Origin: Pelecanus crispus
Taxonomy: Eukaryota > Chordata > Aves > Pelecaniformes > Pelecanidae
Direction of reading: 5' to 3'
Assembly (NCBI RefSeq): GCF_030463565.1
Contig: NC_134643.1
Span: 46,104,221 to 46,168,220, forward strand
Length of the DNA: 64,000 nucleotides
Shown: positions 49,701 through 61,700 of the stretch, piece by piece
Layout: the number at the start of each line of letters is the position of its first letter
Numbering within the stretch: the first letter of the stretch is position 1
Notes under the pieces: model-generated
Database searches by the model: none
Seen by the model: only the letters and a program-made list of their open reading frames with translations
Told to the model about the DNA's origin: nothing
Program-made: the position numbers and the translations under genes

Positions 49701-52700
49701 TGGTGTGCTGGTTTCAGCTGGGATAGAGTTAATTTTCTTCCTAGTAGCAGGCATAGTGCTGTGTTTTGGATTTAGTAGGAGAAGAATGTTGATAACACAC
49801 TGATGGTTTAGTTGTTGCTGAGTACTGCTTATGCTAGTCAAGGACTTTTCAGCTTCCCATGCTCTGCCAGGTGCACAAGAAACTGGGAGGGGGCACAGCC
49901 AGGATAGTTGATCCAAACTGACCAAAGGGCTATTCCATACCATATGACGTCATGCTCAGTGTAGAAACTGGGGGGGGTTGGCCGGGGAGCAGCGATCACT
50001 GCTCGGGAACTGTCTGGGTATCGGTCGGCGGGTGGTGAGCAATTGCATTGTGCATCACTTGCTTTGTATATTATTATTACTCCTATTATTATTATATTGT
50101 TATAATTATTATTTTACTTTATTTTATTTCAATTATTAAACTGTTCTTATCTCAACCCAGGAGTGTTTCTCACTCTTACTCCTCCGATTCTCTCCCTCAT
50201 CCCATCGGGGTAGGGGGAGTGAGCGAGCGGCTGCGTGGTACTGAGTTGCTGGCTGGGGCTAAACCATGACGGATGGGTTTTAGGTTAGGGAGTATCAGTA
50301 TGCTGTTTAGGTACGGGGAAAGAATACCTCATCCCCTTTGCCTAGGGACAACCACTATTGAATATAAACTGTGCTGACTTCATACCCTTGCTTTCTGAAG
50401 TGATTTGTTTATTTTTAAATTATTAGGTAGGTGACAACTTGTCATTTTAACAATTGCTATGGAAACTACGTGCTTTCAGTTTTTACTTCCTGTAACACCG
50501 TTGTCAGGAATATGAAAACAGTAATGAATTCCTTTGAATACAGCAAGGTTGGGTTTGGTGGTTTGGTGTTTTTTTTTTTAATAATCTGTTCTGGATTGTT
50601 TTTCTCCAAGGCGTATCAAACTTGAGCTATAAATTAGCTACTTGAAGTCTTACAGCCCACTCTGGGTTGCTCTTGCTAATGGGATCACAAGCTGTAAGCA
50701 ACAGGGCAGCATGAAGAGAAAGTCTAGCTACTACCTGTGATGCTGCGGTATCAGGAAAAAGGCAGCATTGTAATCCCAGTGCTTGGGATTTTGAATTGGA
50801 GCTAGGGTAAGGAAGAGGATGCCCACACTTGCCAAGGAGCCATGCATTAAGGACTTCATTTGAGAGGCCTAGGACAGAGAAGGAGCTTTTGTCCCACGCA
50901 TAGCTGTAGCAAGACATTGCTGTGCACATAGAGCCTTCCTCACAATGCTCACTGGGGTCCTTCCAGTCCCTGCTGTTGCAACAAATCCACAGGGTACACA
51001 ACAGCAACAGGTTTAAAATTACTCTCATTTGGCACAGCTGGTAGCAACTTAGGGGCATCCAGCCTTTCTACAGTTCTTGTAAGCCCTTATAATCAGCTTA
51101 CAAAGAAAGCACTGCCTCTGGAGTTTGCCAGTTCTGTGATCTTTCTGCCATCATCCATACTGACTCTATTTGTGGAGCAAATTCAGTAGGATGTATCATC
51201 TCAAGTGCTTAGTGGAGGTTTGGCAGCAGGGCCAGCAGCAGAAGGATGAATGCCTCTGTGAACATTTCCTTTTGAATCCTGATGTGTCAGGATTTTGTGT
51301 GTGCTTTGGTGTAAGCAGGTTTTAGTGGCAATGAGTTCCATGTATAATATTTACGATGCAGAGAGAATTTCCTCCTCGTAATTTTGAATTTATCTTTAAT
51401 TGAATAGCCACTTGTTGTTAGGAGTCAGACAGAAACGGCATTGCTGAGCTGTTATTGATGCATTGTTGATTATTTTATTATAGCTCCTCTTATATGTCTT
51501 TTTCCTCAAGTAATCCATCCCGGTGGCTTCTAACTTTCTCCATAGGAGAGCATTTCTATCCCCTTGATCATTCTTGCTGCCTGACTGTGAATCTTCTTTC
51601 ATAATGATGTATTATCCATCAACACATTCTGCCTGAGGATGTCTGCTCAGCTGGGAGACATCTGATAAATTACATGCTAAATCTAGGAACTTCCAGTAAG
51701 ATGTTCCTATCTGTCTGTCTCAGAGTCTCTTGGTAGGTTATTAAAAGAAAGTCCTTTCTACTTGAATCCTCCTAGCTGATAGAAGAAGTGTCTGTTTCTA
51801 CTTTTCCTTTTTAAATTAGGTGAGGCAGATCACTCTCTGCCTGCCTTGTTCTTGCTTACCATGCGCTTAGTTCCTGCCAACCACAGATATTATTGCCAGT
51901 AACTTTTAAAATAAATTTTCATCTCCACTATTGATGCAAATACTGAATAGCAACAGGTCTTGAACTGATCCCTGCAGAAATCCAGTGGAAGCATCTCATT
52001 TGCTCATAGTCCCCAATTGACTCAGCAATCTGTCAGCATATTCTGAATTTAATTACCCTGTGCTTTATTGTTTATATTGCTAACTTTTTAAAAAGCATAA
52101 CTGCATGTAGTAATAAGCCTCTCATGGCATCTTGCAGTACTTCTTAAAATTTTTGTATAATAAATGAGAACTCTCTTTGGCAATTTTATTTATAGTTTTT
52201 TGGGCTCTGAAATTAATTTGTGCTGTCTCAGATTTGTTTTGCTTATGTCAGTTTTTGTTTACGCATTTGTTATACTGAACAGCTGCCAAGGCACCGGGGA
52301 AGTTTTTCTGCAGAATCAGTAAGAATATTTTACAGCTGGGACAGATTTTTTTTTTTTCCTAAATGAATATTTTAAGTGTCACCTCATTCTTTGGGTATTA
52401 TTTCCTATTGACTGTCAGGGGAGTGTTCTGTTCCTTTCCTTACACAGTTTGTATTTTGTTTTTCTCCTAGATCTGAGAATGGTACTTCTCCAAAACAAAG
52501 CTGTTGTAACTTACCTGTGACATATAAATATCAACCTGTCAGAGCCCTGCATGCCTACCCACACACTCTTGAAGGTTTAGCCGCTTGTGTTGAAGATGCT
52601 CTAAGGCTCAGGCTCAAGCTTGCTGGAGGTGCGAGGCGCAGGCACGGCTGTGACATAGCTCAGGCAGGGACCAAGGGTGAGGGCCTGAGTGTAAATCACC

Positions 52701-55700
52701 TCCCGAACAAGGAGAGGCTCCTTTTGGCTCCTCACAACTCTGCAGTTTTCCCAGTGGTCTGATCCAAGGCTACACAGCTGCACCATGGCAAACCTGGCCT
52801 TGAGCACCAGCAGCCGAGCCCCTAGGAGGGAGTGAGTGTGCTCAGGGCCAAACACAGCCCTTTAATAGGCTCTGGACATTTCCATTTGGTTAAAAATAAC
52901 AGCCTACATTATTACTGGCAGACTAACCAATTTCAGATTGCTCCACAGTTAGGTTTGTTGCTGTCCAAGATGATTACAAATGGTGCTAGTTCAGGTACAT
53001 AATTAATTAATCAGAAGTTTATGGAAGTTTTTCAGTCTGGAACCATTGGTTTAAGTGTGTGTTAGAGATGTGGGCTTGAACTCCTAACCAGATGGTTGCA
53101 GATCTGCAGGTATAGTGAACATTACAGGGAGAAGACATGAGTGTGAATAAATAGGTTCATGAACAAATATGATGAACACTTGAATGAATACATGAAAGTT
53201 GCAATGAAGTAGTGTGGAAGGAGGATGCTTAAAGGCAGTCTGGTGAAAGATTTTTCTTTGGGAACTCTGCATTCTATCACAGATAAAAGGACATAACTCG
53301 CTTTTTCGGCAAGCAAATAGCATTCTTTTGCATTTCTTTTTGGTAATTTAGGATAGGCTATTAGCAAAAAGAGTTTTGGCATTAGTGATACTCCTCCCTG
53401 CTATGTTGGCTGGGGACTGTTTCTTTTGTTTATCTTCTCTCCATTTGCTTCTCACTGCCTCTCCATCCTTCAAAAAACAGGCTTTTCAGTTGTGCATTCT
53501 GTTTTGTCTTGGGTTTTTTTCCTTTTACAGTGATCCCCTGCTGCAGCACTCCTCTCAGCAGCAGTGTCTCACCGTAGGGCTGCAAAGCCAATGGTACATA
53601 TCCGACCTCAGGCGTCCTGCCTTCTTTAGATCTGCCAAATGGTTCATTGGTGCTCTTGCCAGTGTTCAGGCACAGCTGGATGCAGAGCAAGCGTGGGGAA
53701 GACTGCAGTGGGGAGGGCAGGTGGGAGAGAGGGAAAGGAATGAATACCTATGAGCCTGCATCACAGCCAGCGGGCTGCTTTTTATGTTGGGACAGGGCAA
53801 CTAGCTTGCTTAGTGTGTGTTTTCATGAAGACGTTTACTGTGTTACTAGTGCCTCATTATCAGAATAAAAATAGTGGATTTAGTAAATTCTTCAAGGTAT
53901 TCAAATGCCTGTGTTCGTTTTGCATCTTGGTAAGATGGAAAGTATTAATTAGAGTTTCATATGCTGTTTTTTTTAACACAGGGCCTATTAATCTATCGAT
54001 TCCAAATTTGCAATTTACACAAGTATGGTGAAGGTATGAATTTGTCTTGTGACTGGCAAACTACTGGAAAGATGGTGACATTTCAGTAGTGAAACTTTCT
54101 CTGTGTTTGTGGCTTCTTGCATAAAGCATTGACAAAGCTGTGTTTGCAGTATGAAAAGTGTATGTCTCTCTTAACTTACGGGCTATGTCAAAGTTCATCT
54201 TCCAAGTGTGGCCTTTCTAGTGAAAAGGTTATGGCAATACCTGTAGAGCTAAAGGTCGTTCTACATTAACATCATGTTTTCATAATTTCAGAATAGGTAT
54301 GGAGCAGTTAATGCACTGTGGTAATTACATACAGTAAGATTGTGATTATATGATCCTGTGCTGACAGCTGTTCATGTTTGCAGCACCACAGAAAAGTATT
54401 TTTGATTCTTTTTTGTTATTATTACTTTCCATTGGACAATTTGTTACATCTGATTACTTCTGTTTATAAATCACCTGATTTATAATCACCTGCCCCCTAG
54501 CTCAAGGCAATGTTTAGTTTAAAAAATAACCCAACCACAAACCAGATCACAGTCTGATAGCACACTAAACCAGAGGGATCTTTGGCTTCTCTCCAGTTTT
54601 CATGTGAAGTAGCAGCACAAAGGTGCTAAGAGGCCAGTTATAAGCAGCTAAGTGGGAATTTTTCCAGAATTGGGAGGAAATTACTAGGTAGGAAAAAGCT
54701 GGCATTATGTCCTGTAGGTCCCTGCATGGGGGATATAGCTGCAGTGCCGCTGTGTCCAGAGACTCCTAGTTCAGTGGGACTCTGGGTGTTTTACAGGCTG
54801 CTTTGCAATAAAGGTAGATGTAGACATGACTCCCTCTGCTGCTGGTGTAGTAACAGCTCTTTGTGGCTCTCTTTTCATTCACATGTCCATTTTTCCTATT
54901 TTTCTAAGTAGCAGCTAGTATGTGCTGTGTTCATGCAAGAGATTGTGTCCTTAGCATGGGAATTTATTTCTACAAGTGAATACACTCACAGTATTATTAT
55001 TTTTAACAAAGCCTTCTGTAAAGTGTTACTTGAAATTACTTCTGTTGCAGTGCTACTGCTGCTGTTACATGTTCAAGCCTTGAACTGTCAAGGAATTATG
55101 AAGTATTTTTATTCTGTGACATTTTAAATTATTCTCTCCATAGGGGAAGCCTGTGGGAACGCCAGATGCTGGTGCCTATTTCCGTGTGCTAGCAGAGCAT
55201 GAAGTAGCTGCCTTCTTTACTTCACCAACAGCCATTAGAGCAATCCGTCAGCAGGACCCTGAGGCAGCCTTGGGAAAGCAGTACTCTCTGAAAAGGTGAA
55301 CTAAGGATACACTGGAAGCAGTTTCTTACAGAAACAGGCTGGATGAACTAAGAATAGCAGTGTCTGGGGCTTTGCCTACCTCTGTATAGCAGAATTCAAA
55401 TGTATTCTTGACAATTTAGGTGTACATGTATTTGCTTGTGAATTTATATTGCTAGTTTGGAGGAGATGAAAACTGTTAAAAAGATTATGACTCTAAGGTT
55501 AAGAGTTCTTACTGAGTTAGAGTAATTTGCTCAACCTTAATTTTACTCCACTGTGCTTATACCCTGTAACACAGTCTTGGATTATGTGATCCTGTACTGT
55601 TTTCCCACATGACCTCTCATTTCATTGAGTGCACAGGATCTTTAGTGTTCATTTAATCAGCAGCTAGTCAATGTTTTGTTTATCTCCCCATAACTTAGTT

Positions 55701-58700
55701 ACTGCTTATGGTTATGTGTTCCAAAGACTGAGCTGTTTGCTATCTCGTACTGTTTTTAAGGTGTTTATCGCTATGCTAGCAGCATGCTTCAAAATCATGA
55801 CTTAGTTCATCCTCACAAATCCCCTGTGAGATGAGAGAGTGGTATTATCTGTATTTTGCAGATGGGAAGCTGAGGCACAGAGAGATTAAGGTCAAAGTCT
55901 TCTGTGAGTTTTGAATATCCAGTCTGAGCCACTGAACTACCACTATTTCAGAGTTCCTAGCATTATATGGCTAAAATGTGTTATTAGCATTATGTTAATA
56001 AAATGCCTCTCACACTGACTTGCATCTGTGAGTGTTTAGTACTCACACAGACCAAGTTTCTGCATCATATGGCAAACAGTCTAACAATGAAAAATATGTG
56101 GGTTTGGACCATATCAAATCTTGAAGTTGAATAATTTGCTCAGCATCAAACAAGGACTGTGTCAGACTGTATAGGCAGTATTCGGTCATAAGACATCTTT
56201 TATCACATCTGTCCAAAGAGAAGGGGAATATTCAAATCCATGTAGCTTCATTAGACCTCCACATTCTTAATTGCTCAGGAAAGTTTTATTTATTAGTAAG
56301 CTGGATTTATTCCTGAGGTATTCATTACAAGTTCATCATTACTTTCTTCCGTCTGTTTTGAGTGCTATCATTAATCCTTACCTCTCCTTGAAATAGGAAA
56401 CAAGCTCATTTGAGACCCTAAAGCATTATCCTTCTATGATGTTTTTTGACAAGAAAGTGATTCAGATGCTAGAAAATTTTAATTGCTGTTCCTCAGCATT
56501 TTTTAGGCAATGACTAAAATGACTTAGTCTGTCTTTAGAGTCTTCATTTAATGGAAAATCTGCTAATGTGCTCTGTAAGTTGTCACATTTTCTGGCCAAA
56601 TGAGAATTCCAGATAAGAGTCTCCTTGCTGGTATCAGTTGCCCCAGATATAAAGAGGTATTTCATCATTCCTATACAGTGCATAGTTAATGAGGTTCTCC
56701 ATTTGTGTGCAGATTTAGTTGTCTCGTAATTCGCTCAGCTTTGGGCCATGTCATTCCCTGTTACATGACTTCTTTTTACTAAACCCTCTAGTGCAGCATT
56801 TAATATCTAGTATTCTATTGGATTGTCTTAAGTCAGTACTATACAAACCCCAAAGTCTTTTTCACCTGTGGGTAAAAAGGTGAAAGTTTTCACCCACAGG
56901 TGAAAAAGACTTTGGGTTTTGTATAGTACTGACTTAAGTCCAGTGACTATTCTCCAACTACCGGTTGACCAGTATAGTGCAGTAAGCTTGACAGTCTTCA
57001 GCATGCCTCTCTTTTCATGTTAGACTAGGATTATCTTACTATTATGTCTAGTCATGACCCTCTAACTACTTGGCTATGTGTGATACTGTGGCGTACATTA
57101 CTGAATTTGGAAAGATGCTTAAATTAGACTCTCTGTCCTATGATGATTTCAGTATTAACATCCAGCTAGTTATAGTGTATGTCCGTTTTATGGGTTAAGG
57201 TGCAGTTGTTAAGAAATTGAGTCCAGCACGTGATTAAAATATCCATTCTAGGAAAATCCTTGCTTTTGGGGTTACTTGGATGGCGTTTCCATCCAAGGTG
57301 AAGTGAATTCTGTCTGTTTCAGTTTGAAATCAGTCTTTCTTTTAGTTCATTTACTTGATCTGTGATGCTTTCTTCTCTGTTATATGGTGCAGAATCTTTG
57401 AAATGAGATGTCTTTCTGCTACCTGGGCTAAGATGTGTCCTGACTTTAGAGACTCCAAAACACTTGTCCAGGAATACAGTCCTGAAAGAGGTTTCCACAT
57501 GGTACATTTCATTCCTGAAAACTTCTATTAAAAAAATGATAAAGGTCAATGTCACTTCTTAAAAATCCCGTTAAAAAAACCAATTACTGATAAGGTACAG
57601 AGCTGGTAGGCAATGCCAGCTTCCAGTATACAAGGGAGTACTTGATTTATGGGATTAAATTGAATTATAAACAGACTTGTGTTCTTTTGAAATGACATGT
57701 TAAATAAATTTCTGGTAAGAACTGATGTTGATGGCATTGCTGGCCTCTGCACAAAATTATATGTAAGGTTTCCAAAGGTTCTGGTGTGCATACCTCAAAT
57801 TCCATGTTGGCTATTGGAGTAAAATCTTGAAATTTGTTTGCCTTTGACACAAAACGTCACCTATGTATTAAACATGGCCCATGCTTAACAGCAAGAGATG
57901 TTTAATCTGTAATACTGTAGGATAAAAGCCCTGTTCAACCACATATTGCTAGAAGATCTAAAGACCTGGCTTTTGATAACACACAGTGCTGCTAAGCAGG
58001 CTGTCTGATCCTGTTGCTGCCTGTTGTGTTTGAAAAACAAGTAACATCCAAATTCTATGACCCTCATGTACCTGAGCATTATTCTGTACAGCTTTTGAAA
58101 TCTGTTCTCATCTTCATGAGGTAACTCCATAACACTGAGCCATTAACTCTTCCCATGTTTGGAATCACACTTCATCCTTTAATTGACTTAATTGTTACGA
58201 ACTGGTTAGGTCTGATTTCCAAATGATTGGCAACTGACAGTTTTGCATGAAATGGGACAACAAGTCAGCAGATTAGATTAACATACAAGTAATAATTTGC
58301 AGTTTGTGTCCCTTAGCCTACTCGGCTTTCTTGACTTTAGGTCAGTTGCTAATATTCTGCCATTTTATATTAAGAGAATGTAGAGATTCTAGCTTGTTCA
58401 TCTGATGCCAGATATTAATGCACTTGCTTTAGAAAGAAATATGAGACTGCATAAAAGCTGTGCAGAAATAATGAATATAAAGTAGACTAGAAACTCCCAT
58501 TTTCTGTCTCATAACACAGGAACAGGAGGATGTGAAATTAAAGTAGCAAATGCAAAACTGTTCGAACGAAACACTTTCTCATGTAATTGATCTCACGCAT
58601 GCTGCTAGAGGATATGTGATTAAGAATTTAGGACAATTGAAGTACATTATGCAGTTCTGCCCCTACTTTGTGCTGCTGTAGATCATGTATGGCCATTCCT

Positions 58701-61700
58701 GTTAGAGTCCTGAGCTGTATTCATGAAGAGCTTTCGTGGAGCTCCCCTTGACTCACACTGTGAGAAGGAGCTGAGCTGCAGTTGTTTTCTGCATCTCTTT
58801 TGACTCTGTCACCTGAACCTCCAGTGCTTGGATTCTCATGACCATGGTAAAAGCTGTTCAGGGAGGGAAACAAACACATCAATGGAGAAAAATCAGAAGA
58901 CCTGAAAATCTTATTTATTTATTTGACATGTTTAAGTGTCTGCAGTCTCCAGGTGCATTAAGAATTAGTAAGAGTTTGTTATTTCCAGTTTATGTTAAGA
59001 AGTGCAAATGAACATTCCTCGCTGTCTTTTCAGGAAAAAAGCTTCATTTAACATGATGCAGATAGAGTTTTTCTTTGCCAGAAAAAAACTGGTGTATGCA
59101 CTCCAGAATTAAAAACACTTCTGTGATCTTTTAATTTGGAAAAGTGCAGCTCAGATTGTTGCCCATGTGAGCACTCCTGCTTTTGGGAAATGGTTTGGAG
59201 ATGTGGTTTCTTTTGTGCTTGGAGTGGCACCAAAGTGTACATGCTGCATTGAACAACTTAGATTGCGTCAGGGCCATTAGGGACCTTGATCTGTCCCCTG
59301 TATCAGGTGATACTTCAAGTCCACTCTGCTGGACTCTTGAATAGGGCCTAAAAGCTTGATTGCACTGAATTTTATGTTAGGAATGGAGGTTTTCAGAACA
59401 ACAGCTTAGGACATATTTATTTAACAGATAAGTTTTAAGATTTTTCTTCCCCATTAACTGCATTGCAGTGATAGATGATTGCAGTAACAGGTGCATTGAT
59501 GTGCTTTGAAGTTTTAAGTGGACTGTTAAAAAATTGTTCAGTGGGACATTTTATAATTGTTGCCATCTCCCTCTTACTATACTGTTTGATAGGAGAAAAT
59601 AATTCTGTAGTTCTTATGCTTTGTTAGGCTTGTGGCACTTTGCTCTCCTATGCTTTTTGATGATTTTGAGCTGTAAATTTGCCAAAGAGCTATCCTTCTC
59701 CACAACATAAGGTTGCTCTTGAGCCTGCATATTATTACATCTGATTATTAATGCTAGTAATTCAGAAGAGAGGAATTCCAGTTTTGGCTCAGGGGATAAC
59801 ACGATGTCTTAACTTTTTTGTCAAGTCTTTTACATTCTTGGTGTTTTAGTAGCCCTATTTTTAAAACAAGGATGCTTAACAGAAATTTTCAGCAGTTTAT
59901 AAAGTTAATGGATTCATAAATTGAATTTTTGCATCATAGCTGAAATGTTGTGTTTAACATGCCGAATTACAGAACGTTCCATATAATGTAAATTGAGCAG
60001 TGCTTAACTGGAGTGCCCTGCATGTAAACATGAGTCTTAAAAAACTTTTCATAAAATACGTATTTGTGTTTTTTACTTACACAACATTTTGTTCTCTTCT
60101 ATTATAAACTTTTATCTGTGTTATAATTTCTAGTTAGCTATTAACTGTAATTATCAGCACTGGCTTGTGCTTTACAATAAAAAGCATTCAGGTGCAAGAT
60201 ACTGATTGGGGTCGCACTCATTATAGTTGTCTTCTAATGTGGGAGATGTGCTCAGAAAGTAGTTTACCAAAATTATGTTGTATGTTTATGAGTACAGAAA
60301 ACTATGCTTATTTGATGTGAAAGCTGCTTATAAATTTGACCCACTGCCTTCTATTCCAAGAAAGAACTCACTCCAACCCATCTTGGGGGGTTAGAAAGGA
60401 GGGTTGGTTGAAATGCTGTTCTGAACCTAAGGAATTTTAATTCTTTTATCTGCATGTTCAAGTTCAACATGGTTACATTTTTCAAGATCATCTGATGTTC
60501 CTAAGTTTGTAACTAGATGTGCTGTAAGTTGATTTTCATATATCAAAGTTATTATTATGGCTACGTGTATGATTGTTACTTCTACTTAGTTCACAGATAA
60601 GACCATTCTCAGTTTGTTATATTTAACTGGTGCAGGGTCCCTACCTTGGTGATCAGAGTTCCCAATAACTTTTCCTTCTGGAAGTTTCTTTTCCTGTAGT
60701 CTAACTATGGATCTGTAAATGGATCTAAAAGACAATAAACTCATCACATTTTTGATGTCTAGGCCAAATATCACCGTGAAAAAAAGGCTTCTCAATTTTA
60801 GGGCACATGGCTTATTGCACTTAATGATGTTTCATCCCATGTTTTACCTAAGTTGTTTCCAGATGTAGCTTTACCCTGTATATTCTCCTTCCTTGCGTCT
60901 GCACAGCAAGCAGGTCCTTAGTCCTTACACTGTGAGAGGCTGCCTTTTATGCTAGCAGGATGTGCCTATCTTCTGGAGAGGAATGGGGTATGAATATTCA
61001 AAATATGCTTTTTGGCTTAGGCAGCCTTGCTATGGGAACTCTCTGGTCTCTAGATAAGAAGCATTTGCTATTGAGAGGTCAATCTCTAGGTTCCTAGAGA
61101 TGACAAAATGTCACTGACATTGATCTGGCTGTGGTAGAGCTTGCTGCAAGCCTAACAAGGGGACATTTTGGAGAAGTATTTTTAATCCTGAGGTGTGTTG
61201 TTGGGTCACATGAAGCTCCGTTCATATCTTAATGAGGCATTCTGTCATCTCAGAAATCTTGAGGATTGATGCAGTACTTGGTAGTGTGTCTCTAGTTTCT
61301 GTTAGCATGACAGGCTGTTCATGAAATGTTTAGTCACTTGTAGTGTGAGTATACCTGTGCACTTTCACTCGAAGAAAGAAAGACGTTATTTGCTGGTAAA
61401 CAGAGTTCTTCTGATGTGGAATCTGAACCTATGTTTCCTTATGTGTCCTCTCTTCCCTCAACCCTTTGAGGTTTTAAATCACATCTCTGTGTAAAATGAA
61501 AGTGCTGTCTTTGTTGGTCATACACTGAGTAGGGAGGATTTGGGAGAGGGAAGGCATGAGCCCACCCTGTGCAGATACTACAGAAGGAAGGCACGTTCTT
61601 TGGTCTGTAGCAATAGGGCACCTTATTCCTCATGGCAGGATTGCACCTGCTGGTTAAGAACAGCCATTAACGTGGCTGAAGTGTTTCAGATTGCCACACC

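Larger units (their letters stand above)
41440..55143 (+). other. ACSS3: ACSS3 intron 7 (13,704 bp)
   Basis: The longest intron in the window, GT-AG, phase 0. It holds inverted-duplication arm B (43761-44454), a short repeat at 45753-45800, a possible ancient CR1 tail at 48792-48840, an LTR (49704-50271) and a possible CR1/L3 remnant at 51930-52180. Around 44480-45360, 50640-51080 and 52530-52870 it is more GC-rich than average but with no recognisable gene or repeat. Confidence 0.9.

Noticed and set aside
52517-52870. GC-richer block in intron 7 as an alternative promoter or retrogene
   Set aside because: It has few CG dinucleotides, no readable protein match and no poly-A or retrocopy hallmarks.
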